Source: Nocardioides sp. Arc9.136
GTDB lineage: Bacteria; Actinomycetota; Actinomycetes; Propionibacteriales; Nocardioidaceae
Length of the DNA stretch: 64,000 nt
Assembly: GCF_030506255.1 (NCBI RefSeq)
Contig: NZ_CP113431.1
Span: forward strand, 1,984,001-2,048,000
Reading direction: 5' to 3'
The translations under genes were made by a program, and so were the position numbers. Every line of letters begins with the position of its first letter. Positions within the stretch are counted from its first letter, which is position 1. Under the pieces are notes generated by a model. That model worked only from the letters and a program-made list of their open reading frames with translations. It made no database searches and was not told the origin of the DNA. Shown piece after piece: positions 16,333-24,730 of this stretch.

Positions 16333-17448
16333 GCTGGTCGAGCAGGGAGGCGCGCCAGCGCGGACGTGCTGCTGGTCGAGCAGGGAGGCGCGCCAGCGCC
16401 GAGCGTCGTCGAGACCCGGTGAGGTGGCCCACGGCTCTGCTGGTCGAGCAGGGAGGCGCGCCAGCGCCGAGCGTCGTCGAGACCCGGTGGGGTGCCCACG
16501 GCGCTGGGGACGGTCACCGGGTCTCGACGACGGCTCGCCAGGGCTCGCCTGCTCGACCAGCAGTACGCCGCACGCGCCAGCGCCGAGCGTCGTCGAGACC
16601 CGGTGAAGTGCCCAGGGCGGTCGGGACGGTCGCGGGGCCTCGACGACGGCTCGCCAGCGCAGGGCACCCGCTGGTCGAGCAGGGAGGCGCGCTAGCGCCG
16701 AGCGTCGTCGAGACCTGGTGAGGTGCCTGCGGCGCTGGGGACGGTCGCGGGGCCTCGACGACGGCTCGCCAGGGCTCGCCTGCTCGACCAGCGGGCGGCT
16801 CTGCTGGTCGAGCAGGGAGGCGCGCCAGCGCCGAGCGTCGTCGAGACCCGGTGGGGTGCCTACGGCGCTGTTGGTCGAGCAGGGAGGCGCGCCAGCGCCG
16901 AGCGTCGTCGAGACCCGGTGGGGTGCCCACGGCGCTGGGGACGGTCACCGGGTCTCGACGACGGCTCGCCAGGGCTCGCCTGCTCGACCAGCAGTACGCC
17001 GCACGCGCCAGCGCCGAGCGTCGTCGAGACCCGGTGAAGTGCCCATGGCGCTGGGGGCGGTCACCGGGTCTCGACGACGGCTCGCCAGTGCTCGCCTGCT
17101 CAACCAGCGGGCGGCTCTGCTGGTCGAGCAGGGAGGCGCCCCGGCGCCGAGCGTCGTCGAGACCCGGTGAGGTGCCCACGGCGCTGGGGGCGGTCACCGG
17201 GTCTCGACGACGGCTCGCCAGGGCTCGCCTGCTCGACCAGCGGTGCGGTGAGGTGCCTGCGGCGCTGGGGACGGTCGCGCGGTCTCGACGACGGCTCGCC
17301 AGGGCTCGCCTGCTCGACCAGCGGTGGGGTGAGGTGCCCACGGAGGTGGGGACGGTCACCGGGTCTCGACGACGGCTCGCCAGGGCTCGCCTGCGCGACC
17401 AGCGGGCGGGCTCTGTTGGTCGAGCAGGGAGGCGCGCCAGCGCCGACC
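16333..17448. repeat. Array of about 18 alternating inverted repeat units
   Basis: The largest gene-free stretch of the window (16262-17451) is mostly one repeat family. Form A reads TGGTCGAGCAGGGAGGCG...GTCGTCGAGACC; form B is its near-complement GGTCTCGACGACGGCTCGCC...CTGCTCGACCA. About ten A and eight B units of 40-50 bp are mixed in both orientations with short GGTG-rich linkers, and several are truncated. Neighbouring A and B units could pair into long hairpins. A 174-bp segment (16441-16614) recurs without a mismatch at 16872-17045. The array ends 3 bp from the echA19 stop codon. Open frames inside it are repeat by-products. Confidence 0.9.
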
Positions 17449-17451
17449 GCT

Positions 17452-18291
17452 TCAGGAGGCGGTGAAGCGCGGGGCGCGCTTCTCGGCGAAGGCGCGCGGG
17501 CCCTCCTTGGCGTCGTTCGAGGCGAAGACGGCGGCACCCACGCGGGCGTCGTCCTTCCAGGCCTCGTCCTCGTGCTTGCCCTCGGACTCGCGCATCGTGC
17601 GGAGGATGGCCTGGACGGCGACCGGGCCGTTGGCGGCGATGAGGTCGGCGATCTCGTGGGCCTTGGCGAGGGCCTGGCCGTCGGGGACGACGTGCCCGAT
17701 CAGGCCGATCTCCTTCGCCTCGGCCGCCTTCACGTGGCGGCCCGTCAGCAGCAGGTCGGCCGCGACGGTGTAAGGGATCTGGCGGACCAGGCGGACGGCC
17801 GAGCCGCCCATCGGGTAGAGGCTCCAGCGCGCCTCGGAGATGCCGAACTTCGCGGACTCGCCGGCCACCCGGATGTCGGTGCCCTGCAGGATCTCGGTGC
17901 CGCCGGCGATGGCGGGGCCCTCGACCGCGGCGATGAGCGGCTTGGTCAGCCGGAAGCCCTTGAGCAGGCCCTTGATGACGGTCGGGTCGTACTCGCCGGA
18001 CTCGAAGGACTCCGACGGGGGCCGCTTCGACATCGACTTCAGGTCGGCCCCGGCGCAGAAGTATCCGCCCGCGCCGGTGAGGATGCAGACCCGGATCTCG
18101 GGGTCGGAGTTCACCCGGTCCCAGGCCTCCTCCATGATCGCGAGCATCTCGCCGGAGAGCGCGTTGCGCGACTCCGGCCGGTTCATCGTGACGACCAGCT
18201 TGTGGCCCTCCTGCTCGACGAGGCAGTGCGGCTCGGAGGGCGCGTCGGAGGGGCTGTCGGAGGGGGCCTGGGAGGCGTCCGTGCTGGTCAT
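17452..18291 (-). CDS. echA19: Steroid enoyl-CoA hydratase EchA19
   Basis: Crotonase-family protein of 279 residues. It matches M. tuberculosis EchA19 over nearly all its length as remembered ([63 protein letters not shown]). EchA19 hydrates enoyl-CoA thioesters carrying the cholesterol side chain. Catalytic glutamates fall in [10 protein letters not shown] and the GISEA block. The N-terminal 20 residues (Ser/Pro/Asp-rich) are extra compared with the mycobacterial enzyme; a later start is possible, but the ATG at 18291 directly abuts the promoter gap. It is divergent from fadD19 with a KstR-type box between. The 3' end runs into the repeat array, which leaves no conventional terminator. Confidence 0.92.
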   Translation of the reverse strand: MTSTDASQAPSDSPSDAPSEPHCLVEQEGHKLVVTMNRPESRNALSGEMLAIMEEAWDRVNSDPEIRVCILTGAGGYFCAGADLKSMSKRPPSESFESGEYDPTVIKGLLKGFRLTKPLIAAVEGPAIAGGTEILQGTDIRVAGESAKFGISEARWSLYPMGGSAVRLVRQIPYTVAADLLLTGRHVKAAEAKEIGLIGHVVPDGQALAKAHEIADLIAANGPVAVQAILRTMRESEGKHEDEAWKDDARVGAAVFASNDAKEGPRAFAEKRAPRFTAS

Positions 18292-18312
18292 GCGGGGATG
18301 CTAGCCAAGAAC

Positions 18313-18330
18313 GAGAACGTGTTCTAGTGT
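18313..18330. promoter_or_regulatory. KstR-type operator overlapping the fadD19 -10 hexamer
   Basis: GAGAACGTGTTCTA (18313-18326) matches TnnAACnnGTTnnA at 7 of 8 fixed positions; the first base differs. Its right end overlaps the hexamer TAGTGT (18325-18330), which ends 6 nt before the fadD19 GTG. Repressor binding would occlude the promoter directly. It also lies 21 bp upstream of echA19. Confidence 0.8.
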
Positions 18331-18336
18331 CGCGGC

Positions 18337-19986
18337 GTGGCTCACAACATCGCTGACCTCTTCGAGCACGCGGTCGACGCCGCGCCCGACAACCTCGCCG
18401 TCAAGGTGGGTGATCGGGTCGCCACCTACGCCGACCTCGAGGCCGAGTCGAACAAGCTCGCGCACTACCTGCAGGCGCAGGGAGTGGGCCCCGGCGACCA
18501 CGTCGGGATCTACGCCAAGAACAGCATCGAGCACGTCGTGGCGGTGCTGGCGGTGACCAAGATCCGCGCGGTCAACATCAACGTCAACTACCGGTACGTC
18601 GAGGGAGAGCTGAACTACCTCTTCGACAACGCCGACGTGGTCGCGCTGGTCCACGAGCGGCCCTACGCGGACCTCGTCGCCGCGTGCTTCCCCCGCCACG
18701 AGAAGCTCCGGGTGGCCGTGGTGATGCCGGACGCCATCGAGCCCGACGACACCAGCGACGTGTCGTCGTACGGCGGCGTCCTGTGGGACGACGCGCTGGC
18801 CGGCCAGTCCGCCGAGCGCGACTTCGGCGAGCGCAGCGCCGATGACCTGCACATCATCTACACCGGCGGCACGACCGGCTTCCCGAAGGGCGTCATGTGG
18901 CGCCACGAGGACTTCTGGCGGGTCCTCGGCGGCGGGATCGACTTCTACACCGGTGACCGGCTCGACGAGCACGACCAGTCCAAGCAGGCCACCGACCCGC
19001 GGATGGTCACCTTCCCACTGAGCCCGCTCATGCACGGCGGCGCCCAGGCCGGTCTCCTCATGCACCTCTTCGCCGGGCACCTCACGATCCTCGAGCCGAA
19101 GTTCGACCCCGTCCGGACCTGGGAGATCATCGACCGCGAGAAGGTCCAGCTGATCTTCATGACCGGCGACGCGATGGCGCGCCCGCTGATCGAGGCCTAC
19201 GAGGCCGGGGACTTCGACGGGTCCAGCCTGTTCGCGATCTCCAGCAGCGCGGCGATCTTCAGCCCGCCGGTGAAGAAGCGGTGGATGGACGCCTTCCCGA
19301 ACGCCGTCTTCACCGATTCCATCGGGGCCTCCGAGACCGGCTTCCAGGGCATGGGCATGCAGGAGAAGGACAACATCAGCGCCGACGGCCCCGTCGTCGC
19401 GCTCGGACCGGCCAGCGTCGTCATCGACGAGGACAACCGCCTGCTCGACGTGGCCACCGACGTCGGCCGGGTCGGCCGGCTCGGCCGGGGCGGCCACGTG
19501 CCGGTGGGCTACTACAAGGACGAGGTCAAGTCGGCCGCGACCTTCCTGACCATCGACGGCGAGCGCTACTCGGTCCCGGGGGACAACGCCCGGATCGAGG
19601 AGGGCGGCAAGGTCACGCTGCTCGGGCGCGGCTCGAACTGCGTCAACACGGGTGGCGAGAAGGTCTACCCCGAGGAGGTCGAGATGGCCATCAAGGGCCA
19701 CCCCGCGGTGTACGACGTGCTCGTGGTCGGCGTGCCCGACGAGAAGTTCGGCCAGGCGGTCGCCGCCGTGGTCGAGCTGCGCGAGGGCCACACCCTCGAG
19801 CTCGAGGACCTGCGCAGCTACCTGCGCGCCCACCTCTCGGGCTACAAGCTGCCCCGCGCCCTCACCCTCGTCGACCGCGTGCCCCGCAACGCCACGGGCA
19901 AGGCGCAGTACCCCAAGGCCAAGGAGATGGCGCTGGCCGTCACCGGCCGGCCCGCCGACCAGTCCACCGCACCCACGGGAGCCTGA
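18337..19986 (+). CDS. fadD19: Steroid side-chain acyl-CoA synthetase FadD19
   Basis: AMP-forming CoA ligase of 549 residues. It corresponds to M. tuberculosis FadD19 (start MAHNIADLFEHAVDA, then INVNYRYVEGELNYLFDNAD). Motifs are the phosphate loop YTGGTTGFPKG (175-185), IGASETG, GRGSNCVNTGGEKVYPEEVE and the catalytic Lys in RNATGKAQYPK near 530. FadD19 activates C26/C27 sterol carboxylates and is required for C24-branched sterols in rhodococci, which agrees with ltp3-ltp4 in the same island. The GTG at 18337 is supported by the family start and by TAGTGT 6 nt upstream. It is probably co-transcribed with the flavin oxidoreductase gene 7 bp downstream. Confidence 0.92.
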   Translation: MAHNIADLFEHAVDAAPDNLAVKVGDRVATYADLEAESNKLAHYLQAQGVGPGDHVGIYAKNSIEHVVAVLAVTKIRAVNINVNYRYVEGELNYLFDNADVVALVHERPYADLVAACFPRHEKLRVAVVMPDAIEPDDTSDVSSYGGVLWDDALAGQSAERDFGERSADDLHIIYTGGTTGFPKGVMWRHEDFWRVLGGGIDFYTGDRLDEHDQSKQATDPRMVTFPLSPLMHGGAQAGLLMHLFAGHLTILEPKFDPVRTWEIIDREKVQLIFMTGDAMARPLIEAYEAGDFDGSSLFAISSSAAIFSPPVKKRWMDAFPNAVFTDSIGASETGFQGMGMQEKDNISADGPVVALGPASVVIDEDNRLLDVATDVGRVGRLGRGGHVPVGYYKDEVKSAATFLTIDGERYSVPGDNARIEEGGKVTLLGRGSNCVNTGGEKVYPEEVEMAIKGHPAVYDVLVVGVPDEKFGQAVAAVVELREGHTLELEDLRSYLRAHLSGYKLPRALTLVDRVPRNATGKAQYPKAKEMALAVTGRPADQSTAPTGA

Positions 19987-19993
19987 GCACCAG

Positions 19994-21100
19994 ATGCGTA
20001 CCCCCCTCTGCGACGCCTTCGGCATCGAGTACCCGATCTTCGCCTTCACCCCCTCCGAGCACGTCGCGGCCGCGGTGTCGCGCGCCGGCGGGCTGGGCGT
20101 CCTCGGCTGCGTGCGGTTCAACGAGACCGAGGAGCTCGAGGAGACGCTCAGCTGGCTCGACGACAACACGGACGGCAAGCCGTACGGCGTGGACATCGTC
20201 ATGCCGATGAAGATCCCGACCGAGGGCACCTCGATCGACCTCAAGGCGATGATCCCCGAGGAGCACATCTCCTTCGTCGACCGCACGCTGCAGAGGCTCG
20301 GCGTGCCGCCGCTCCCCGAGGGCGAGGGCCGCGACGGCGTCCTCGGCTGGCTGCACTCGGTCGCGCGCAGCCACCTCGACGTGGCGCTCCAGCACCGTCC
20401 GGTGCTCATCGCCAACGCCCTCGGCTCGCCGCCGACGGACGTCATCGACACCTGCCACGAGCACGGCGTCAAGGTGGCCGCGCTGGCCGGTGCGGCCAAG
20501 CACGCGCTCAGCCACGTCGCCAACGGCGTCGACATCATCATCGCGCAGGGCTACGAGGCCGGTGGCCACACCGGCGAGGTGGCCAGCATGGTGCTGACCC
20601 CCGACATCGTCGACGCGGTCGGCCCGGACGTCCCGGTGCTGGGCGCCGGCGGCATCGGGTCCGGTCGGCAGGTCGCGGCCTCGCTGGCGCTCGGTGCGCA
20701 GGGCGTCTGGACGGGCTCGATCTGGCTCGGCACCGAGGAGTACCGCAACCTCTCCGCCAACCACTCCGCCTGGGAGACCGCGTTCACCCGCGCGACCTCG
20801 AGCGACACCGTCCGCACCCGGGTCTACACCGGCAAGCCCGCGCGCCTGCTGAAGACCAAGTGGGTCGAGGCGTGGGCCGAGGAGGACGCACCCCAGCCGC
20901 TGCCGATGCCGCTGCAGAACCTGCTGGTCTCCGAGGCGCACAACCGGATCGTGGCGTCCAACGACCCCGACGTGATCTCCATGCCGGTCGGCCAGATCGT
21001 CGGCCGGATGAACGAGGTCCGCCCGGTCGCCGACGTGGTCGCGGACCTGGTCGCGGAGTTCGACGAGACGGTCAAGCGGCTCGACGGCCTCAGCGTCTAG
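19994..21100 (+). CDS. NAD(P)H-dependent flavin oxidoreductase (nitronate monooxygenase-like)
   Basis: Flavin-binding TIM-barrel protein of 368 residues in the 2-nitropropane dioxygenase/enoyl reductase superfamily. Visible blocks are the N-terminal YPIFAFTPSEHVAAAVSRAGGLG, the FMN phosphate loop AQGYEAGGHTGE with PVLGAGGIGSGRQVAASLALG, and ALGAQGVWTGSIWL. It follows fadD19 by 7 bp and probably shares its KstR-controlled promoter, so a redox step in sterol CoA-ester catabolism is more likely than nitronate detoxification. A relative, IpdC, acts on steroid ring intermediates in mycobacteria, but orthology is not established here. The stop codon overlaps that of the convergent GH6 gene by 2 bp. 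Confidence 0.8.
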   Translation: MRTPLCDAFGIEYPIFAFTPSEHVAAAVSRAGGLGVLGCVRFNETEELEETLSWLDDNTDGKPYGVDIVMPMKIPTEGTSIDLKAMIPEEHISFVDRTLQRLGVPPLPEGEGRDGVLGWLHSVARSHLDVALQHRPVLIANALGSPPTDVIDTCHEHGVKVAALAGAAKHALSHVANGVDIIIAQGYEAGGHTGEVASMVLTPDIVDAVGPDVPVLGAGGIGSGRQVAASLALGAQGVWTGSIWLGTEEYRNLSANHSAWETAFTRATSSDTVRTRVYTGKPARLLKTKWVEAWAEEDAPQPLPMPLQNLLVSEAHNRIVASNDPDVISMPVGQIVGRMNEVRPVADVVADLVAEFDETVKRLDGLSV

Positions 21101-22203
21101 CGGTACGGCGTGGTCCGGGCGACAGCGAGCGCCCGCCGCAGGTCGAACGGCTTGGCCTGGCGGTCCAGCCAGGGCCGCCCGGCCCACAGGTAGCCGTCGA
21201 CGTGCGCGGCCGCCAGGCGGCGCACGTCGTCGGGCATGCCCCAGCGCTCGTCGGCGACCTGCCAGGTCGGCGGGATGCCGAGCGTGACGCAGCGCCGCTG
21301 CTTCCGGGTGGTGCAGGTCGGGGCGTTGTCGAACCGGCCGCCGTGGTGCCGGCGGTTGTACTCGAAGGTGAAGCCGCGCCCGTTCTGCGCGGTGTCGACG
21401 GTGAAGTGCCTGCCGGCGATGCCGCGGGCGGCCAGCGCCTCGACCACCCGGGCGCCGAAGCGGACCTGGCGCGCGGTCGTCTCGTAGTGGGTCGTGTTGA
21501 GGTGGAAGCCGCGCACGTGACGGACACCGGCGCGGACCAGCTGGGTCACCGCCAGCTGCGGGTCGAGGTGGTTCCACCCGGCCGAGCCGACCTCGATGTA
21601 GACCGAGGTGCGGGGGAGCGCCGCCAGCGCCCGCGCGGCGTAGGCCACCAGCCGGGAGAGCTGGGTCGACCCCCGCGGCGCGCAGAGCGCGAACGGCCCG
21701 TCGGGCTGCAGGACCACCGCGGCCCGCGTGTCGCCGAGCGCGCCGGCGAAGCTGCGGACCCATCGCTTGTACGACGCCTTCTCGGACTTCGTGGGCAGCC
21801 GGGTGCACGCCTCGTGCTCCCAGGGCACCATCCGGAAGACCGTCAGCTGGACGAGCGCGTCCGGGTCGCCGCCCTGGGCGTTGGCGACGTACTCCCCGAC
21901 CCGCGCGGCGATGTCGCGGTCGGGGATCCAGTCGCCGAACCACTTCGCCTTCGGGGCGTTCGCGATCTGCCCCAGCAGCTCGCGCTGGCGACCGGTCGCC
22001 CGCTCGTACGGCGCCCAGGCCATCTCCGCGCCGCCGCGGTAGACGCCCCACGTGCCACCCGCGAGCGGGTTGTCCGAGCCGGTGCCGACCGCCGCCGGGG
22101 AGGCCGGGAGAGGAGCAGCGAGGGAGCCGGCGGAGGTGGCCGGTCCCAGGAGGAGCAGGAACGCCACCACGAGGGCAGGCAGCAGCGGCAGCCGGGGGGA
22201 CAT
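21097..22203 (-). CDS. Exported glycoside hydrolase family 6 protein
   Basis: Protein of 368 residues with an N-terminal signal peptide (hydrophobic LLPALVVAFLLLLGPATSAG at about 7-26). The mature part shows GH6 landmarks: VVLQPDGP, where the general-acid Asp lies (D168), IEVGSAGWNHL, HLNTTHYE and FTVDTAQNGRG (D270). GH6 enzymes are inverting beta-1,4-glucanases; here the acid motif reads QPD rather than the usual EPD, so glucan activity is likely but not certain. There is no carbohydrate-binding module. It lies inside the steroid island without an operator and may be an unrelated insertion or simply a neighbour. Confidence 0.8.
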   Translation of the reverse strand: MSPRLPLLPALVVAFLLLLGPATSAGSLAAPLPASPAAVGTGSDNPLAGGTWGVYRGGAEMAWAPYERATGRQRELLGQIANAPKAKWFGDWIPDRDIAARVGEYVANAQGGDPDALVQLTVFRMVPWEHEACTRLPTKSEKASYKRWVRSFAGALGDTRAAVVLQPDGPFALCAPRGSTQLSRLVAYAARALAALPRTSVYIEVGSAGWNHLDPQLAVTQLVRAGVRHVRGFHLNTTHYETTARQVRFGARVVEALAARGIAGRHFTVDTAQNGRGFTFEYNRRHHGGRFDNAPTCTTRKQRRCVTLGIPPTWQVADERWGMPDDVRRLAAAHVDGYLWAGRPWLDRQAKPFDLRRALAVARTTPYR

Positions 22204-22291
22204 GCGCCCGACGCTAGAGCAGCGTCAAGCAGGCGCGCCGGGTGATCGACCAGGTGTGACCGATCGGACGGGGCGGCGTGGTCCAGGCAGG

Positions 22292-23407
22292 TCAGGCCGG
22301 CTCGGCCGCGAGGTGCCGGCCGATGAGCAGGGCCTGCTCGGTGGCCCCGCCGTGGAGGAACTCGAACCGCTTGGCGGTGGTGAAGTACCGGTGCGCCTCG
22401 CCGTCGAGGTCGATGCCGACACCGCCGTGGACGTGGATCGTGGTGTGGGCCAGCCGGTGGCCCGCGTCGGCGGCCCAGAGCTTCGCCACCGCCACCTCGC
22501 TCTCCGCGGGCAGGCCCTCGGCGAGCCGCCAGGCGGCGTGCCACAGCGTCAGCCGCTGGCCGAGGACGTCGATGTAGCCGTCGGCCAGCCGCTGGGAGAC
22601 GGCCTGGAAGGTGCCGATCGGTCGCCCGAACTGCTCCCGCGTCCCCGCGTACGCCGCGGTCAGCGCGAGCGCGCCCTCGGTGACGCCGAGCTGCTCGGCG
22701 GCGGCGGCGAGCACCAGCAGCTGCCGCAGCCGGCGGTCCACCGAACCGTCGGCGGGCCCCACGAGGCGGTCCGCACCGAGCGCGGCCCCGTCCAGCTCGA
22801 GCCGGGCGACGCGGTCGCCGTCGGTGAAGTCCTGCGGGGTGAGGGTGACGCCGCTGTCGTCGGGGCGGACCAGGAAGACGCCGACCCCCTCGGGGGTGTC
22901 GGCCGGGACGAGCAGCAGGTCGGCGTACGCGCCGGCCGGGACGACGGCCTTGGCCCCGGTCAGCCGCCACCCGCCGGCGGCGTCGCCCGCGGCCACGGTG
23001 GTGGGCCGCTCGGGTGCGAAGGAGCGGTCCTCCGCGACGGCGGCGGTGAGGACGGCGGAGCCCGACGCGGCCCCCGGCAGCCAGGACGCCTGCTGCTCGG
23101 TCGAGCCGTGCTCGGCGAGCAGGAGGGCGGCCGGCCCGTGGAAGGCCAGCGGCACCGGGGCGACCGTGCGGCCCACCTCGACCAGGACACGGCAGAGCTC
23201 GACGAGCCCGAGGCCGGCCCCGCCGTGCGCCTCGGGGAGCGCGAGGCCGAGCAGGCCGGCGTCGCCGAGGTCGCGCCACAGCTCGCGGTCGAAGCGGTCG
23301 CCGGCCTGCTCGACCGCGCGCATCCGCTCGGGCGTCGCGCGGTCGGCGAGGATGCGCGCGGCCAGCTCGGCGGCCTCGTCCTGCTCGGGGGTGAAGGAGA
23401 AGTCCAT
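22292..23407 (-). CDS. fadE27: Acyl-CoA dehydrogenase subunit FadE27 (ChsE5)
   Basis: Acyl-CoA dehydrogenase of 371 residues. It resembles M. tuberculosis FadE27 (FDRELWR at about 39-45, REQFGRPIGTFQAVSQRLADGYIDV, HVHGGVGID). In mycobacteria FadE26 and FadE27 form the alpha2beta2 dehydrogenase ChsE4-ChsE5 that starts beta-oxidation of the C27/C24 cholesterol side chain; the two chains share the FAD sites. This is the partner chain and lacks an obvious catalytic Glu at the usual place. It follows fadE26 by 8 bp, in the opposite gene order to M. tuberculosis, and both are controlled by the KstR box at 24.67 kb. The ATG at 23407 fits the family start MDF-F. Confidence 0.9.
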   Translation of the reverse strand: MDFSFTPEQDEAAELAARILADRATPERMRAVEQAGDRFDRELWRDLGDAGLLGLALPEAHGGAGLGLVELCRVLVEVGRTVAPVPLAFHGPAALLLAEHGSTEQQASWLPGAASGSAVLTAAVAEDRSFAPERPTTVAAGDAAGGWRLTGAKAVVPAGAYADLLLVPADTPEGVGVFLVRPDDSGVTLTPQDFTDGDRVARLELDGAALGADRLVGPADGSVDRRLRQLLVLAAAAEQLGVTEGALALTAAYAGTREQFGRPIGTFQAVSQRLADGYIDVLGQRLTLWHAAWRLAEGLPAESEVAVAKLWAADAGHRLAHTTIHVHGGVGIDLDGEAHRYFTTAKRFEFLHGGATEQALLIGRHLAAEPA

Positions 23408-23415
23408 GGGTCTGC

Positions 23416-24603
23416 CTACCTCTTCGCCGCGGGCAGCCCGAGGCCCACGTAGCCGATGATGTCGCGCTGGATCTCGTTGGTGCCGCCGCCGAAGGTCATG
23501 ACGAGCGAGGACCGGTACATCCGCTCCAGGCGTCCGGCGAGCACGGCCCCGTCGGTGGAGGCGGGGAGCGCGGCGTTCGGGCCGACGACCTCCATCAGGG
23601 AGCGGTAGACCTCGGTCGCCAGCTCCGAGCCGTAGATCTTGGTCGCCGACGCCTCGGCGGGGGAGAGGTCCACGCCGTGGTCGGCGTCGGAGGCGAGCTT
23701 CCAGTTCAGCTGGGTCAGCATCGTGATCCGGGCGTGGGCGCGGCCCAGCGCGATCTGCACCCACTCGGTGTCGATCACCCGGTCGCCGGCGGCGTTCTTG
23801 GTCTCCTGCGCCCAGGCGCGCACCAGCCGCAGCGACTGGGTCAGCGGCGCGGAGGAGGTGAGGGCGACGCGCTCGTGGTTGAGCTGGTTGGTCATCAGCG
23901 CCCAGCCGCCGTTGAGCTCGCCGACCAGGTTCCCGACCGGGACGCGCACGTCCTCGTAGTACGTCGCACTGGTGCCGACGCCGGCGACGGTGTGGACGGG
24001 CGTCCACGAGAAGCCGGGTGCGTCGGTGGGGACGAGGATCATCGACAGGCCCTTGTGGCGCGGCAGGTCGGGATCGGTGCGGCAGGCCAGCCAGACCCAG
24101 TCGGCGTACTGGATGAGCGAGGTCCACATCTTCTGCCCGTTGACCACCCACTCGTCGCCCTCGCGGACCGCCCGCGTGCGCAGGGACGCCAGGTCGGTGC
24201 CGGACCCGGGCTCGGAGTAGCCGATCGAGAAGTGCAGGTCGCCGGCGAGGATCCGGGGCAGGAAGTGGTCCTTCTGCTCGGGCGTGCCGTACCGCATGAT
24301 CGTCGGCCCGACCGTGTTGAGCGTCAGGTAGGGGATGGGCACCCCGTGGTCGGCCGCGACGTCGGTGAAGATCAGCTGCTCCACCATCGAGCGGGCCTGG
24401 CCGCCGTACTCCTCGGGCCAGCCGATCCCCAGCCACCCGTCCCTGCCCAGCCGGCGGATGACGTCCTTGTAGACGCCCGCCTCGCCGACCTCGCCGGCGG
24501 AGGCAGCCAAGCCGGCCCGGACCTCGGGGGTGACCACCTCCGAGAAGTACTCGTGCAGCTCCTCGCGGAGCCGCAGCTCCGCATCCGTCAGTGCCAGGTG
24601 CAT
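23416..24603 (-). CDS. fadE26: Acyl-CoA dehydrogenase subunit FadE26 (ChsE4)
   Basis: Acyl-CoA dehydrogenase of 395 residues matching FadE26. Shared blocks are GRDGWLGIGWPEEYGGQ, HFSIGYSEPGSGTDLASLRT, NGQKMWTSLIQYADWVWLA, TNQLNHERVAL and FGGGTNEIQRDIIG. It is the catalytic partner of FadE27 in the heteromeric ChsE4-ChsE5 dehydrogenase that introduces the alpha-beta double bond into steroid side-chain CoA thioesters. The ATG at 24603 has a CAGGAG Shine-Dalgarno sequence upstream on the minus strand. The KstR-type box at 24665-24678 lies in the divergent promoter shared with kshA. Confidence 0.93.
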   Translation of the reverse strand: MHLALTDAELRLREELHEYFSEVVTPEVRAGLAASAGEVGEAGVYKDVIRRLGRDGWLGIGWPEEYGGQARSMVEQLIFTDVAADHGVPIPYLTLNTVGPTIMRYGTPEQKDHFLPRILAGDLHFSIGYSEPGSGTDLASLRTRAVREGDEWVVNGQKMWTSLIQYADWVWLACRTDPDLPRHKGLSMILVPTDAPGFSWTPVHTVAGVGTSATYYEDVRVPVGNLVGELNGGWALMTNQLNHERVALTSSAPLTQSLRLVRAWAQETKNAAGDRVIDTEWVQIALGRAHARITMLTQLNWKLASDADHGVDLSPAEASATKIYGSELATEVYRSLMEVVGPNAALPASTDGAVLAGRLERMYRSSLVMTFGGGTNEIQRDIIGYVGLGLPAAKR

Positions 24604-24664
24604 GCGGAACTCCTGCCGAGTGGTACCGGGCGGTGCGGGATGGTGGAAACACCGAGCAGAAAAC

Positions 24665-24678
24665 TATAACCTGTTCTC
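24665..24678. promoter_or_regulatory. KstR-type operator between fadE26 and kshA
   Basis: TATAACCTGTTCTC matches TnnAACnnGTTnnA at 7 of 8 fixed positions; the last base differs. The surrounding 24 bp are unusually AT-rich for this genome and probably hold both promoters of the divergent pair. Confidence 0.75.
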
Positions 24679-24730
24679 GTTTTGGTCCACCGGCACGCGG
24701 TTCGGCCATCGAACGATCGGGAGGCACGCG

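Noticed and set aside
16333-17448. CRISPR array or coding repeats
   Set aside because: Units occur in both orientations with irregular spacing; the open frames across them are made of the repeat itself and change frame between units.
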